Shown: in pieces, positions 1 through 6,738 of the stretch | Layout of the letters: every line of letters starts with the position of its first letter | Position numbering within the stretch: the first letter of the stretch is position 1 | Assembly: GCA_946183385.1 (NCBI GenBank) | Contig: CAMHBN010000027.1 | Coordinates: forward strand, 1 to 12,714 | From: an uncultured Ruminococcus sp. | Lineage (GTDB): Bacteria; Bacillota; Clostridia; Oscillospirales; Ruminococcaceae | Reading direction: 5' to 3' | Length of the DNA stretch: 12,714 nt | Made by a program: the position numbers and the translations under genes | The notes under the pieces: model-generated | Databases searched by the model: none | What the model was told of the DNA's origin: nothing | The model's input: the letters and a program-made list of their open reading frames with translations, nothing else

Positions 1-249
1 TGGATAACCGCCGCGATAGAGGCTGTTTTCATCGTAGGGAACGCTGCGGGAATGGTCGCGATATTGCCCGTTCAGGGCGTTTCGGCTGTACTCGTTGCTG
101 CGGTCGTGCTCGCGTATCACAGGTATGCCTCGTACCGCGATTTCGAGGGTATCACGGGCGATCTGTGCGGGTGGTTCCTGCAGATCTGCGAGATATTCAT
201 GCTCGCGGCAGTAGTTTTTTCGGGGAGGATAATTGCATTATGGTCATGA
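1..249 (+). CDS. cobS: Adenosylcobinamide-GDP ribazoletransferase (cobalamin synthase), C-terminal fragment
   Basis: The frame is open from base 1 and ends in TGA at 247-249, so only the last 82 codons are in the window. CobS is the membrane enzyme that joins alpha-ribazole (phosphate) to adenosylcobinamide-GDP, the last assembly step of cobalamin. The fragment shows two hydrophobic stretches around the conserved family ending RDFEGITGDLCGWFLQICEI, matching the G-x-T-G-D loop and following helix typical of CobS C-termini. It overlaps the start of the next gene by 10 bases, and the genes downstream are all cobalamin genes, which supports the call. The N-terminal part lies upstream of the window. 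Confidence 0.88.
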   Translation, partial: WITAAIEAVFIVGNAAGMVAILPVQGVSAVLVAAVVLAYHRYASYRDFEGITGDLCGWFLQICEIFMLAAVVFSGRIIALWS

Positions 250-623
250 TAACAGGCGGCGCTTATCAGGGGAAAATTGCCTATGTTATGCGGAAATTCG
301 GACTTGCTGAAAATGACATTGCCGACGGCGGGAACTGCTCTTTTGAAGAACTAAAATCGGCTCGCTGCATCAAAAATTACCACGTGCTGGTGAAGCGGCT
401 CGGCAATGATTGTGTCGCGTTCACGCAGGAGCTTTGCCGCGTAAATCCAAGCTCCGTCATAATCATCGACGAGATCGGCTGCGGCATTGTCCCGCTCGAA
501 AAAAGCGAGCGCGTCTGGCGCGAGAATGTCGGGCGCTGCGGCTGTATTATCGCTTCCGCTTCCGAAACGGTGGTGCGGGTGGTTTGCGGAGTTGCGACTG
601 TTATCAAAGGTGTGACGTCATGA
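240..623 (+). CDS. cobU: Short CobU-like protein (adenosylcobinamide kinase/guanylyltransferase family), reduced form
   Basis: The product is 127 residues; classical CobU is about 180. CobU phosphorylates adenosylcobinamide and then transfers GMP from GTP. The N-terminus has a P-loop-like ITGGAYQGKI (residues 4-13) in which the usual Ser/Thr after GK is Ile. The C-terminal half is clearly CobU-like: SSVIIIDEIGCGIVP (71-85), where CobU has V-x-x-E-V-G-x-G-I-V-P, followed by an R-x-x-x-x-x-G-R segment. The central part that in Salmonella CobU carries the guanylylated histidine is missing. ATG 240 is chosen because GGGGAGG at 222-228 is 11 bases upstream; ATG 246 is the alternative and gives the more usual MITGG start. 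It overlaps cobS by 10 bases and cobC by 4. From memory, similar short versions occur in other Clostridia, so this is probably a subfamily and not a broken gene. Whether it catalyses both reactions is uncertain. Confidence 0.75.
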   Translation: MVMITGGAYQGKIAYVMRKFGLAENDIADGGNCSFEELKSARCIKNYHVLVKRLGNDCVAFTQELCRVNPSSVIIIDEIGCGIVPLEKSERVWRENVGRCGCIIASASETVVRVVCGVATVIKGVTS

Positions 624-1180
624 AAATACTATTTTTGCGGCACGGGCTGACTGAGGGAAACCTCCGAAAGCGCTACATCGGAAGGACTGACGAGCCGCTC
701 TGCCCCGAGGGTATAGCCGAGCTGAAAAAGCTCTCGCTGCCTGCTTGCGAGGTCATTGTGTGCAGTCCGATGAAGCGCTGTACTGCGACGTCGGAGCTCG
801 TCTTCCCCGAACAGGAATCCGTGCTTTGCGATGAGCTCCGCGAATGTGACTTCGGAGAATTTGAAGGGAAGAATTACATTGAATTATCCGACAATGCCGA
901 TTATCAGAAATGGATCGACAGCGGCGGAAAATTACCATTTCCGAACGGTGAAGCTCCATCGGATTTCCGTGTGCGCTGTGTCGGAACTTTTGAAAAAATC
1001 GTCAGAAAATACGGGCATTGCGGCTCTCTCGCGTTCGTTGTCCACGGCGGTACGATAATGTCCATACTCGAAAAATTCGCTGTTCCGCACAGGGATTACT
1101 TCGACTGTGCCTGCAAAAACGGTCACGGATATGTCTGCGAATGGGACGGCAAAAAGCTCGAAATAACGGAGGAAATATGA
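620..1180 (+). CDS. cobC: Alpha-ribazole phosphatase, histidine phosphatase family
   Basis: The 186-residue protein begins MKILFLRHGLTEGN, the RHG phosphohistidine motif of the phosphoglycerate mutase-like superfamily (catalytic His8). The second catalytic His is in FVVHGGT (His142), and the acidic motif is LRECDFGEFEG (73-83). CobC removes phosphate from alpha-ribazole 5'-phosphate during assembly of the lower ligand of cobalamin. The superfamily has many substrates, so the specific assignment rests on its place between cobU-like and cbiB. The ATG at 620 overlaps the upstream TGA (ATGA) and has AAAGGTG at 606-612, seven bases upstream; in-frame ATGs further upstream are rejected because they precede the RHG start by about 70 residues with no homology and lie inside cobU. 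Confidence 0.87.
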   Translation: MKILFLRHGLTEGNLRKRYIGRTDEPLCPEGIAELKKLSLPACEVIVCSPMKRCTATSELVFPEQESVLCDELRECDFGEFEGKNYIELSDNADYQKWIDSGGKLPFPNGEAPSDFRVRCVGTFEKIVRKYGHCGSLAFVVHGGTIMSILEKFAVPHRDYFDCACKNGHGYVCEWDGKKLEITEEI

Positions 1181-2142
1181 AACACCTCTTGCCCGCAGTT
1201 CCCGTAATACTGGGATTTCTGCTTGATTGTATCATCGGCGACCCTTACGATCTCCCGCACCCGATAAGGCTCATCGGAAGGCTTATCGGCGGGCTCGAAA
1301 AGCTCGTCCGCAAGCGTATGAAAAACCTGCGCTTGGGCGGATTTCTGCTCGCGCTGACTGTTGTCACGGCATCGACTGCCGTGCCGCTCGCTCTGCTGCT
1401 TGTTTGCTACCGAATCCACGTCGTTCTGGGCATTGCTGCCGAGACTGTGCTGTGCTGCTATATGCTCGCGGCAAAGTGTTTGTGCAAGGAGAGCATGAAG
1501 GTCTGCAGCGCCGCCGAATCGGACGATATCGAGTCCGCACGCAAGGCTGTTTCGATGATAGTCGGGCGCGATACGGCTGTCCTCGACCGCGACGGAATCA
1601 TCCGTGCCGCAGTCGAGACTGTCGCAGAGAATGCCTCCGACGGCGTAACTGCGCCGCTTTTCTATATGGGACTCGGAGGCGCGGTCGGTGCGCTTTTTTA
1701 TAAGTCCGTGAACACAATGGATTCGATGATAGGCTACAGGGACGAGAAATACGCCGATATAGGGCGGTTTGCGGCGAAGCTCGACGACGTGCTGAATTAC
1801 ATCCCGTCGCGTCTGACTGCGCTGCTGATGGTCGTATCCGCGCCGATTTTAGGGCTCGACGGGCGCAATGCATTTCGTATCTGGAGACGCGACCGCCGCA
1901 AGCACGCGAGTCCGAACTCTGCACAGACCGAATCTGCCTGCGCGGGAGCTCTGCACGTACGGCTCGCGGGCGATGCGTGGTACTTCGGAAAGCTCCATAA
2001 GAAGCCGTTTATCGGCGATGACGACCGACCGATAGAGACCACGGATATACGCCGCGCGAACCGTCTGATGTACGGAACGTCGGTATTAATGCTCATCATT
2101 TCAGCCGCCGCAAGGTGCGCAATTTTTGGAGGAATTTTATGA
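1177..2142 (+). CDS. cbiB: Adenosylcobinamide-phosphate synthase (CbiB), membrane protein
   Basis: CbiB attaches (R)-1-amino-2-propanol (or its phosphate) to adenosylcobyric acid at the inner face of the membrane. The 321-residue length fits the family (about 320). Hydrophobic segments lie near residues 4-20, 54-78, 82-100, 211-226 and 302-319. Family signatures are visible: GDPYDLPHPIRLIG (21-34), AVETVAENASDGVTAP (145-160), KSVNTMDSMIGYR (176-188), HASPNSAQTES (243-253) and RRANRLM near 292. The ATG overlaps the cobC stop (ATGA), with GGAGG at 1168-1172. CobD, encoded next, supplies aminopropanol phosphate for this enzyme. Confidence 0.95.
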   Translation: MKHLLPAVPVILGFLLDCIIGDPYDLPHPIRLIGRLIGGLEKLVRKRMKNLRLGGFLLALTVVTASTAVPLALLLVCYRIHVVLGIAAETVLCCYMLAAKCLCKESMKVCSAAESDDIESARKAVSMIVGRDTAVLDRDGIIRAAVETVAENASDGVTAPLFYMGLGGAVGALFYKSVNTMDSMIGYRDEKYADIGRFAAKLDDVLNYIPSRLTALLMVVSAPILGLDGRNAFRIWRRDRRKHASPNSAQTESACAGALHVRLAGDAWYFGKLHKKPFIGDDDRPIETTDIRRANRLMYGTSVLMLIISAAARCAIFGGIL

Positions 2143-3173
2143 TTCAACTGCACGGCGGAAACATTTTTCGGTATCGGGATATCCTCGATTTTTCGGCGAA
2201 TATCAATCCTCTTGGCACACCTGAGAGCGTTAAAAAAGCTGTTCTTGAAGGTTTGGCGGATGTTGAAAAATACCCCGACCCGTACTGCACGGAGCTCAGA
2301 AATTCTCTCGCTGCGCACGAGAAAACGGGCTACGAAAACATCATCTGCGGCAACGGTGCGGACGACCTTATCTTCCGCATAGTTCACGCATTCAAGCCGA
2401 AAAAGGCGCTCGTCTGTGCGCCGACTTTTGCCGAATACAGCCGCGCTCTCGCGGAGGTCGGCTGCGAGGTGTGCGAGCATATTCTTGCGGAGAATGGCGG
2501 ATTCGCGATGGACGAGTGCTTTCTCGCGCAGCTCGACGGCGGCTTCGATATGTGCTTTGTCTGCACTCCGAATAATCCGACAGGGCGGCTTATCGCTCCG
2601 AAAATGCTGGGGAAGCTCGCGCGGAAATGTGCGGAAAACGGTACGGTCCTCGTGTGCGATGAGTGCTTTCTCGGCTTCGTTGAGGAAGGTGAAAGGTTCA
2701 CCCTTGCGAACTTCATAAACGAGAAATGTATCATTCTCAAAGCCTTCACCAAGCTGTATGCAATGGCTGGGATTCGGCTTGGATACGCGGTTTGCGGCAG
2801 CTCGTCAGCGGTGGAAATGATACAGAAAAGCGGGCAGTTTTGGAGCGTTTCCGCGCTTGCTCAGACCGCAGGAATCGCTGCACTTTCCGAGGAGGGATAT
2901 GTCTGTGAAACGAGGGCTTACGTCACTGAGGAACGGCGATTTCTTGCTGCGGAGATGTCTGCGCTCGGCGTGAAGGTTTTCCCGTCAGACGCGAATTTCC
3001 TGCTCTTCAAAAGCGATGCGGGACTTGCGGAAAAAATGCTCGCGGAGGGCATTCTTATCCGCGACTGCTCAAATTTCAGCGGTCTGACCGACGGCTTTTA
3101 CCGTGTTGCGGTGCGGACACGCGATGAAAATATCCGCCTTATTTCGGCACTCGGGAGGTGTGTGAATGGCTAA
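2139..3173 (+). CDS. cobD: L-threonine-O-3-phosphate decarboxylase, PLP enzyme
   Basis: The 344-residue protein is a class I aminotransferase-fold enzyme. It opens with IQLHGGNIF and LDFSANINPLG (17-26), which is characteristic of CobD. It also has CTPNNPTGRL (142-151), the DECF segment (174-177) and the PLP lysine in AFTKLYAMAGIRLGY (202-216; Lys205). The reaction gives (R)-1-amino-2-propanol phosphate for CbiB, encoded immediately upstream. Histidinol-phosphate aminotransferase is the close relative, but context and the N-terminal LHGG-N motif favour CobD. ATG 2139 overlaps the cbiB stop (ATGA) and follows GGAGG at 2128-2132. An in-frame ATG at 2115 lies inside cbiB without an appropriate SD. 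Confidence 0.93.
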   Translation: MIQLHGGNIFRYRDILDFSANINPLGTPESVKKAVLEGLADVEKYPDPYCTELRNSLAAHEKTGYENIICGNGADDLIFRIVHAFKPKKALVCAPTFAEYSRALAEVGCEVCEHILAENGGFAMDECFLAQLDGGFDMCFVCTPNNPTGRLIAPKMLGKLARKCAENGTVLVCDECFLGFVEEGERFTLANFINEKCIILKAFTKLYAMAGIRLGYAVCGSSSAVEMIQKSGQFWSVSALAQTAGIAALSEEGYVCETRAYVTEERRFLAAEMSALGVKVFPSDANFLLFKSDAGLAEKMLAEGILIRDCSNFSGLTDGFYRVAVRTRDENIRLISALGRCVNG

Positions 3174-4635
3174 GAATATAATGCTCCAAGGCACGATGTC
3201 AAACGTAGGAAAGAGCTTCCTGACTGCGGCACTGTGCAGGATTTTCAGGCAGGACGGTTATTCCGTCGCGCCGTTCAAATCGCAGAATATGGCGCTGAAC
3301 TCGTTCATAACTCCCGACGGCGCGGAGATAGGAAGGGCGCAGGCTTTGCAGGCGGAAGCCGCGGGGATCGAGCCGTCGGCGCTGATGAATCCGATACTTC
3401 TCAAGCCCACCACCGACGTCGGCTCGCAGGTCATCGTCAACGGAAAGGTGCGCGGGAATATGCGCGCGGCGGACTATTTCCGCCATAAAAAGGAGCTTGT
3501 CCCCGATATTATGTCCGCATACAATGAGCTCGCAAACAGCCACGACATCATCGTGATAGAGGGCGCGGGAAGTCCCGTGGAGCTCAATCTCAAAGCCGAC
3601 GACATTGTGAATATGGGGCTTGCGGAGCTCGTGAAATCGCCCGTTCTGCTCGTCGGTGACATCGACCGCGGCGGAGTTTTCGCGCAGCTCATCGGTACGC
3701 TCGAGCTGCTCGAACAGCATGAGCGCGATATGATAAAGGGACTTGTCGTGAACAAGTTTCGCGGCGATATATCGCTGTTTCGCGACGGTATCGACATCCT
3801 CGGAAAGCGCTCGGGAAAGCCTGTCGCGGGTGTTGTTCCCTACGTTGCCTGCGACATTGAGGACGAGGACAGCCTCTCCGAAAAGCTGTCCGCGAGGTCC
3901 GCTGACGGCGACATCGACATCGCTGTGATACGTCTGCCGAAGATATCGAATTTCACGGACTTTGACGTTTTTCGCCAGTATAGCGGCGTTTCGGTCAGGT
4001 ATGTCGCGAGGGCGGGGGAGCTTGGACACCCCGATATGATAATTCTCCCCGGCACGAAAAGTACTATTGCCGACATGGAGTGGCTCGCGGAGAGCGGACT
4101 TGCGGAGGCTGTGAAGCGTAGTTTCAGCGAGGGTATACCTGTGTTCGGTATTTGCGGCGGCTATCAGATGATGGGAAGGATTATCTCCGATCCGTACGGC
4201 AGTGAGTGCGGCGGAAGCGTAAGCGGACTCGGTCTGCTGGAGTGCGAGACTGTGTTCAGTACCGATAAGCGGCAGTCGCAGGTGAGCGGCAGATTTCGCG
4301 ACATAAGCGGTTTTTTCTCGTGTCTGTCGGGTGCGGAGTTTTACGGATATGAAGTCCACATGGGCGTGACAAACAGCGATCCCGCGGAGCTAACCACCTG
4401 CGGCGGAAGCTTCAGCAAGAATGCCGCGGGCTGTTACGTGCACGGGATATTCGACAGTGCGGAGGTCGCGGGCAGGCTCGTCAAAGAGCTGTATAAGCGC
4501 AGGGGACTGACCTACACGGGCGAGTCCGTTGACAGGCGGGAATACAGGGAGAGGCAGCTCGACCTGCTCGCTGACGAGGTGCGGAAAAGCCTCGATATGG
4601 AGCTGATTTACCGAATAATTGAGGAGGGCGTATGA
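3166..4635 (+). CDS. cobQ: Cobyric acid synthase, glutamine-dependent amidotransferase
   Basis: CobQ/CbiP amidates the b, d, e and g side chains of adenosylcobyrinic acid a,c-diamide, using glutamine and ATP. The 489-residue protein has an N-terminal dethiobiotin-synthetase-like ATPase domain with GTMSNVGKSF (9-18) and SQNMALNS (39-46), and VGDIDRGGVFAQ (163-174). The C-terminal class I glutamine amidotransferase domain has the nucleophile in FGICGGYQMMG (Cys330) and the catalytic histidine in CYVHGIFD (His426). The gene starts 8 bases inside cobD; GGGAGG is at 3153-3158. It shares an ATGA junction with cbiC. A 386-residue antisense frame over this gene is a shadow. Confidence 0.96.
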   Translation: MAKNIMLQGTMSNVGKSFLTAALCRIFRQDGYSVAPFKSQNMALNSFITPDGAEIGRAQALQAEAAGIEPSALMNPILLKPTTDVGSQVIVNGKVRGNMRAADYFRHKKELVPDIMSAYNELANSHDIIVIEGAGSPVELNLKADDIVNMGLAELVKSPVLLVGDIDRGGVFAQLIGTLELLEQHERDMIKGLVVNKFRGDISLFRDGIDILGKRSGKPVAGVVPYVACDIEDEDSLSEKLSARSADGDIDIAVIRLPKISNFTDFDVFRQYSGVSVRYVARAGELGHPDMIILPGTKSTIADMEWLAESGLAEAVKRSFSEGIPVFGICGGYQMMGRIISDPYGSECGGSVSGLGLLECETVFSTDKRQSQVSGRFRDISGFFSCLSGAEFYGYEVHMGVTNSDPAELTTCGGSFSKNAAGCYVHGIFDSAEVAGRLVKELYKRRGLTYTGESVDRREYRERQLDLLADEVRKSLDMELIYRIIEEGV

Positions 4636-5273
4636 ATCTGGAATATGTGCTTCCCGCCGACATAGAAAGGCGGAGCTTCGAGATAATCGAGAGCGAGCTT
4701 GAAACGGATATCCCCGCGGACATCAAGCCCGTGGTCATTCGTGCGATACATACGACTGCCGATTTTGACTACGCGGAAAATCTCTATTTCTCGGAGAATG
4801 TGATCGATAAGGCGCTCGCCGTCCTCGACGGGGGAGCTGTCATCGTCACCGATACGAATATGGCTAAGGCGGGCATAAACAAGCCCGCGCTCGCGCGGCA
4901 CGGGTGCGAGTGTATGTGCTTTATGGCGGACGAGGATATCGCACGCTCCGCCAAGGAAAACGGCACCACGCGGGCAACCGCCTCCGTGGACAAAGCCGCT
5001 GCTATCGGCAGACCTGTCATATACGCGGTCGGCAACGCTCCGACTGCGCTTGTGCGCCTCTGTGAGCACATCTCCTCGGGCGATTTCATCCCCGAGCTCG
5101 TCATCGGCGCACCTGTCGGCTTCGTGAATGTCGTGCAGTCGAAGGAAATGCTTATCGCAAGCGGAGTCCCGTGCATAGTCGCAAGAGGGCGCAAGGGCGG
5201 CAGCAACGTTGCGGCGGCGATATGCAATGCCCTGCTTTATATGCTTGACAACAAAAAAGGCTTCAAAAAGTGA
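4632..5273 (+). CDS. cbiC: Cobalt-precorrin-8 methylmutase (precorrin-8X methylmutase)
   Basis: CbiC moves the C-11 methyl group to C-12, giving cobyrinic acid. The 213-residue length is typical. The N-terminal P-x-x-I-E-x-x-S-F-x-I-I motif is at residues 8-19, the catalytic histidine is in IRAIHTTADFDYA (His40), and the family features TDTNMAKAGIN, VGNAPTAL and APVGFVNVVQSKE are all present. GRKGGSNVAAAICNAL closes the protein. The ATG lies in an ATGA overlap with cobQ and follows GAGGAGGG at 4621-4628. It is the last gene of the operon visible here; no canonical U-tract terminator follows it. Confidence 0.95.
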   Translation: MNLEYVLPADIERRSFEIIESELETDIPADIKPVVIRAIHTTADFDYAENLYFSENVIDKALAVLDGGAVIVTDTNMAKAGINKPALARHGCECMCFMADEDIARSAKENGTTRATASVDKAAAIGRPVIYAVGNAPTALVRLCEHISSGDFIPELVIGAPVGFVNVVQSKEMLIASGVPCIVARGRKGGSNVAAAICNALLYMLDNKKGFKK

Positions 5274-5291
5274 AGACGGATTGTTACGAAC

Positions 5292-5324
5292 ATATAAAAT
5301 GCATATAGGACTTGCATTTTATAT
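5292..5324. repeat. Perfect 12-bp AT-rich inverted repeat after cbiC
   Basis: ATATAAAATGCA (5292-5303) and TGCATTTTATAT (5313-5324) are exact reverse complements separated by 9 bases. The right arm contains almost all of the -35 hexamer of the following promoter. It could be a regulator binding site or a weak terminator for the cob operon. No U-tract follows, so the terminator role is less likely. Function is inferred only. Confidence 0.6.
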
Positions 5325-5340
5325 ACTATTCTGCTATAAT
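5312..5340 (+). promoter_or_regulatory. Housekeeping sigma-factor promoter of the riboswitch operon
   Basis: TTGCAT (5312-5317) and TATAAT (5335-5340) are separated by exactly 17 bases, and TG at 5332-5333 makes an extended -10 (TGCTATAAT). The transcription start is expected near 5347, giving a leader of about 340 bases before the cbiK-like gene. It is the only strong promoter seen between the two operons. Confidence 0.85.
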
Positions 5341-5346
5341 ATTGTT

Positions 5347-5358
5347 TGTTCATGAACA
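5347..5358. promoter_or_regulatory. Candidate operator: 12-nt palindrome at the transcription start
   Basis: TGTTCATGAACA is perfectly self-complementary and begins 6 bases after the -10 box, just where transcription should start. A dimeric repressor bound there would block initiation. No regulator gene lies in the window and I do not recognise the site as belonging to a named family; it has the opposite arm order to the GAAC-N4-GTTC LexA box. Confidence 0.45.
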
Positions 5359-5370
5359 CAATCGAATAAT

Positions 5371-5544
5371 GGCAAGCGGTGCCTCCGACAGCTTTGCTGT
5401 TTCAGGAGGGTAAAAGGGAAGCAGGTGAAGTTCCTGCACGATCTCGTCACTGTAATTGCGGAGCGTTGTACTTTCGTGCCACTGAGGAATCGGGAAGGCG
5501 GTATATCGCGATGATGCATAAGTCAGGAAACCTGCCGTCTTGTT
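5371..5544 (+). promoter_or_regulatory. Cobalamin (adenosylcobalamin-type) riboswitch aptamer
   Basis: Conserved cobalamin riboswitch blocks occur in the right order: GGTGCC (5378-5383), AAAAGGGAA (5412-5420), a GCAGGTGAAGTTCCTGC hairpin (5421-5437), TCACTGTAA (5447-5455), TGCCACTG (5477-5484), CGGGAAGGCG (5491-5500), GATGATGC (5510-5517) and the B12 box AGTCAGGAAACCTGCC (5521-5536). CCTCC/AGGAGG forms a stem around a small GACAGC/GCTGT hairpin. I propose P1 as GGCAAG (5371-5376) with CTTGTT (5539-5544). The usual CCCGCCACTG block reads CTCGTCACTG. Cobalamin binding would be expected to switch off the downstream transport operon. Confidence 0.93.
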
Positions 5545-5624
5545 GGTACACGACCGAAAGGTCAGGGTCACGAGGTATTGATCGTACTGTGTCAGCAGAC
5601 TCTCAGCAGGGTCTGTTTGCAATG
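5545..5624 (+). promoter_or_regulatory. Riboswitch expression platform with possible antiterminator
   Basis: After the aptamer there is a GNRA hairpin GACC-GAAA-GGTC (5552-5563), then a CAGAC/GTCTG hairpin (5597-5601 region with 5611-5615 region). GCAGGG (5606-5611) can pair with TTCTGC (5627-5632), which is the 5' arm of the following terminator, so it could act as an antiterminator. The pairing is short and includes G-U pairs; which structures compete is inferred. Confidence 0.45.
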
Positions 5625-5651
5625 CCTTCTGCCTTTGCGGAGGGTTTTTTT
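5625..5651 (+). terminator. Riboswitch-controlled intrinsic terminator
   Basis: CCTTCTGC (5625-5632) pairs over 8 bp (two G-U) with GCGGAGGG (5637-5644) across a CTTT loop, followed directly by seven T. It lies between the cobalamin aptamer and the cbiK-like start codon at 5690, the classical position for transcriptional attenuation by B12. Confidence 0.87.
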
Positions 5652-5689
5652 GTTATGCGGTCATGCCTTTCTATGAAAGGAAGATCATT

Positions 5690-6727
5690 ATGAAAAAAGC
5701 AATGGCATTAATGCTCGGACTGGCTTGCATCACAGCTTCATTCGCATCATGCGGAAACAGCACATCCGAGAGCAAAACTGAAGCTACTACTGCCGCAACT
5801 ACGACAGAGGCTTCCCTCGAAGTGATTACCACAGAGCCCACTACCGAAGCCGAGACAGAGGCTGAGGAAGAGGACGAGGAGGAGAACTACAACACAGGCG
5901 ATGCCTCCCTCGACAACATCCGCAATCAGGACGATATCGGCGATAACGAGCTCCTCGTGCTCAGCTTCGGTACGAGCTTCAACGACAGCCGCCGTCTCAC
6001 TATCGGCGCTATCGAGCAGTCGCTCGAGGACGCATTCCCCGACTACTCCGTTCGCCGCGGCTTTACCGCAAACATCATCATCGACCACGTTGAGCGCCGC
6101 GACGGTATACACATCGACGACATCAATGAGGCTCTCGACAGAGCTGTCAAAAACGGCGTAAAGAACCTCGTTGTTCAGCCCACTCATCTTATGAACGGTA
6201 TCGAGTACGACGAGCTCTCAGGCAAGGTGGCAAGCTACTCCGATGCCTTTGACAAGGTTGTCATCGGCGAGCCCCTCCTCACCAGCGACGACGACTTCAA
6301 GCGCGTTGAGAACGCTATCGTTGACTGGACAAAGGAGTACGACGACGGCAAGACCGCTATCTGCTTCATGGGTCACGGTACCGAGCACGCCTCCAACAGC
6401 GTGTACGCAAAGATGCAGGACCTCCTCACTGCCGACGGTCACACGAACTACTTCGTGGGCACGGTAGAGGCTACTCCCTCTGTTGAGGACGTTCTCGAAA
6501 AGGTCAAGGCTGGCGGATACGAGAAGGTGGTCCTTGAGCCGCTCATGGTCGTTGCGGGCGACCACGCAAACAACGATATGGCAGGCGACGACGAGGATTC
6601 ATGGAAGTCCGTATTCGAGGCTGAGGGCTTTGAAGTTCAGTGCATCCTCAGAGGTCTCGGCGAGAACGAGGAGATCAGAAAGATCTACGTCGAGCACGCT
6701 CAGAAGGCTATAGATTCAATCAAGTAA
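5690..6727 (+). CDS. cbiK: CbiK-type cobaltochelatase, predicted surface lipoprotein
   Basis: The 345-residue protein has a lipoprotein signal peptide (residues 1-20, lipobox FASC, lipidated Cys21), then a Thr/Glu-rich acidic linker (about 22-68), then a full CbiK domain (about 86-342). Class II chelatase signatures are LVLSFGTSFNDSR (89-101), VVQPTHLMNGIEY (161-173), MGHGTEHASN (227-236), VGTVEATPSVE (256-266) and VVAGDHANNDMAGDDEDSW (287-305). His229, Glu260 and His292 align with the metal-binding His, Glu and His of Salmonella CbiK. CbiK normally inserts cobalt into sirohydrochlorin in the cytoplasm; here the signal peptide places it outside the membrane, so its substrate is an open question (metal storage or delivery, or a scavenged tetrapyrrole). 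ATG 5690 is chosen over the in-frame ATG at 5663 because it starts the signal peptide and follows AAAGGAAG (5676-5683). First gene after the riboswitch. Confidence 0.9.
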   Translation: MKKAMALMLGLACITASFASCGNSTSESKTEATTAATTTEASLEVITTEPTTEAETEAEEEDEEENYNTGDASLDNIRNQDDIGDNELLVLSFGTSFNDSRRLTIGAIEQSLEDAFPDYSVRRGFTANIIIDHVERRDGIHIDDINEALDRAVKNGVKNLVVQPTHLMNGIEYDELSGKVASYSDAFDKVVIGEPLLTSDDDFKRVENAIVDWTKEYDDGKTAICFMGHGTEHASNSVYAKMQDLLTADGHTNYFVGTVEATPSVEDVLEKVKAGGYEKVVLEPLMVVAGDHANNDMAGDDEDSWKSVFEAEGFEVQCILRGLGENEEIRKIYVEHAQKAIDSIK

Positions 6728-6738
6728 GAAGATCATCA

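Noticed and set aside
240..623. Short cobU as a pseudogene
   Set aside because: The frame is intact, has a good ribosome binding site and coupled junctions on both sides, and its conserved C-terminal motif is preserved, so a reduced subfamily is more likely than decay.
1797..2480. 227-residue minus-strand frame across the cbiB-cobD junction
   Set aside because: It spans two coupled, well-recognised genes and is compositionally an antisense shadow.
3199..4359. 386-residue open frame on the minus strand within cobQ
   Set aside because: It lies wholly antisense to a textbook CobQ; no ribosome binding site or family motif supports it.
5292..5324. Intrinsic terminator of the cob operon
   Set aside because: The stem is AT-rich and not followed by a run of U, so it is listed as an inverted repeat, not as a terminator.
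5347..5358. LexA-type SOS box
   Set aside because: The Gram-positive LexA box is GAAC-N4-GTTC; this site has the arms in the opposite order (GTTC...GAAC).
5379..5693. 104-residue plus-strand frame in the leader region
   Set aside because: It runs straight through the cobalamin aptamer and terminator, whose conserved RNA blocks explain the sequence.
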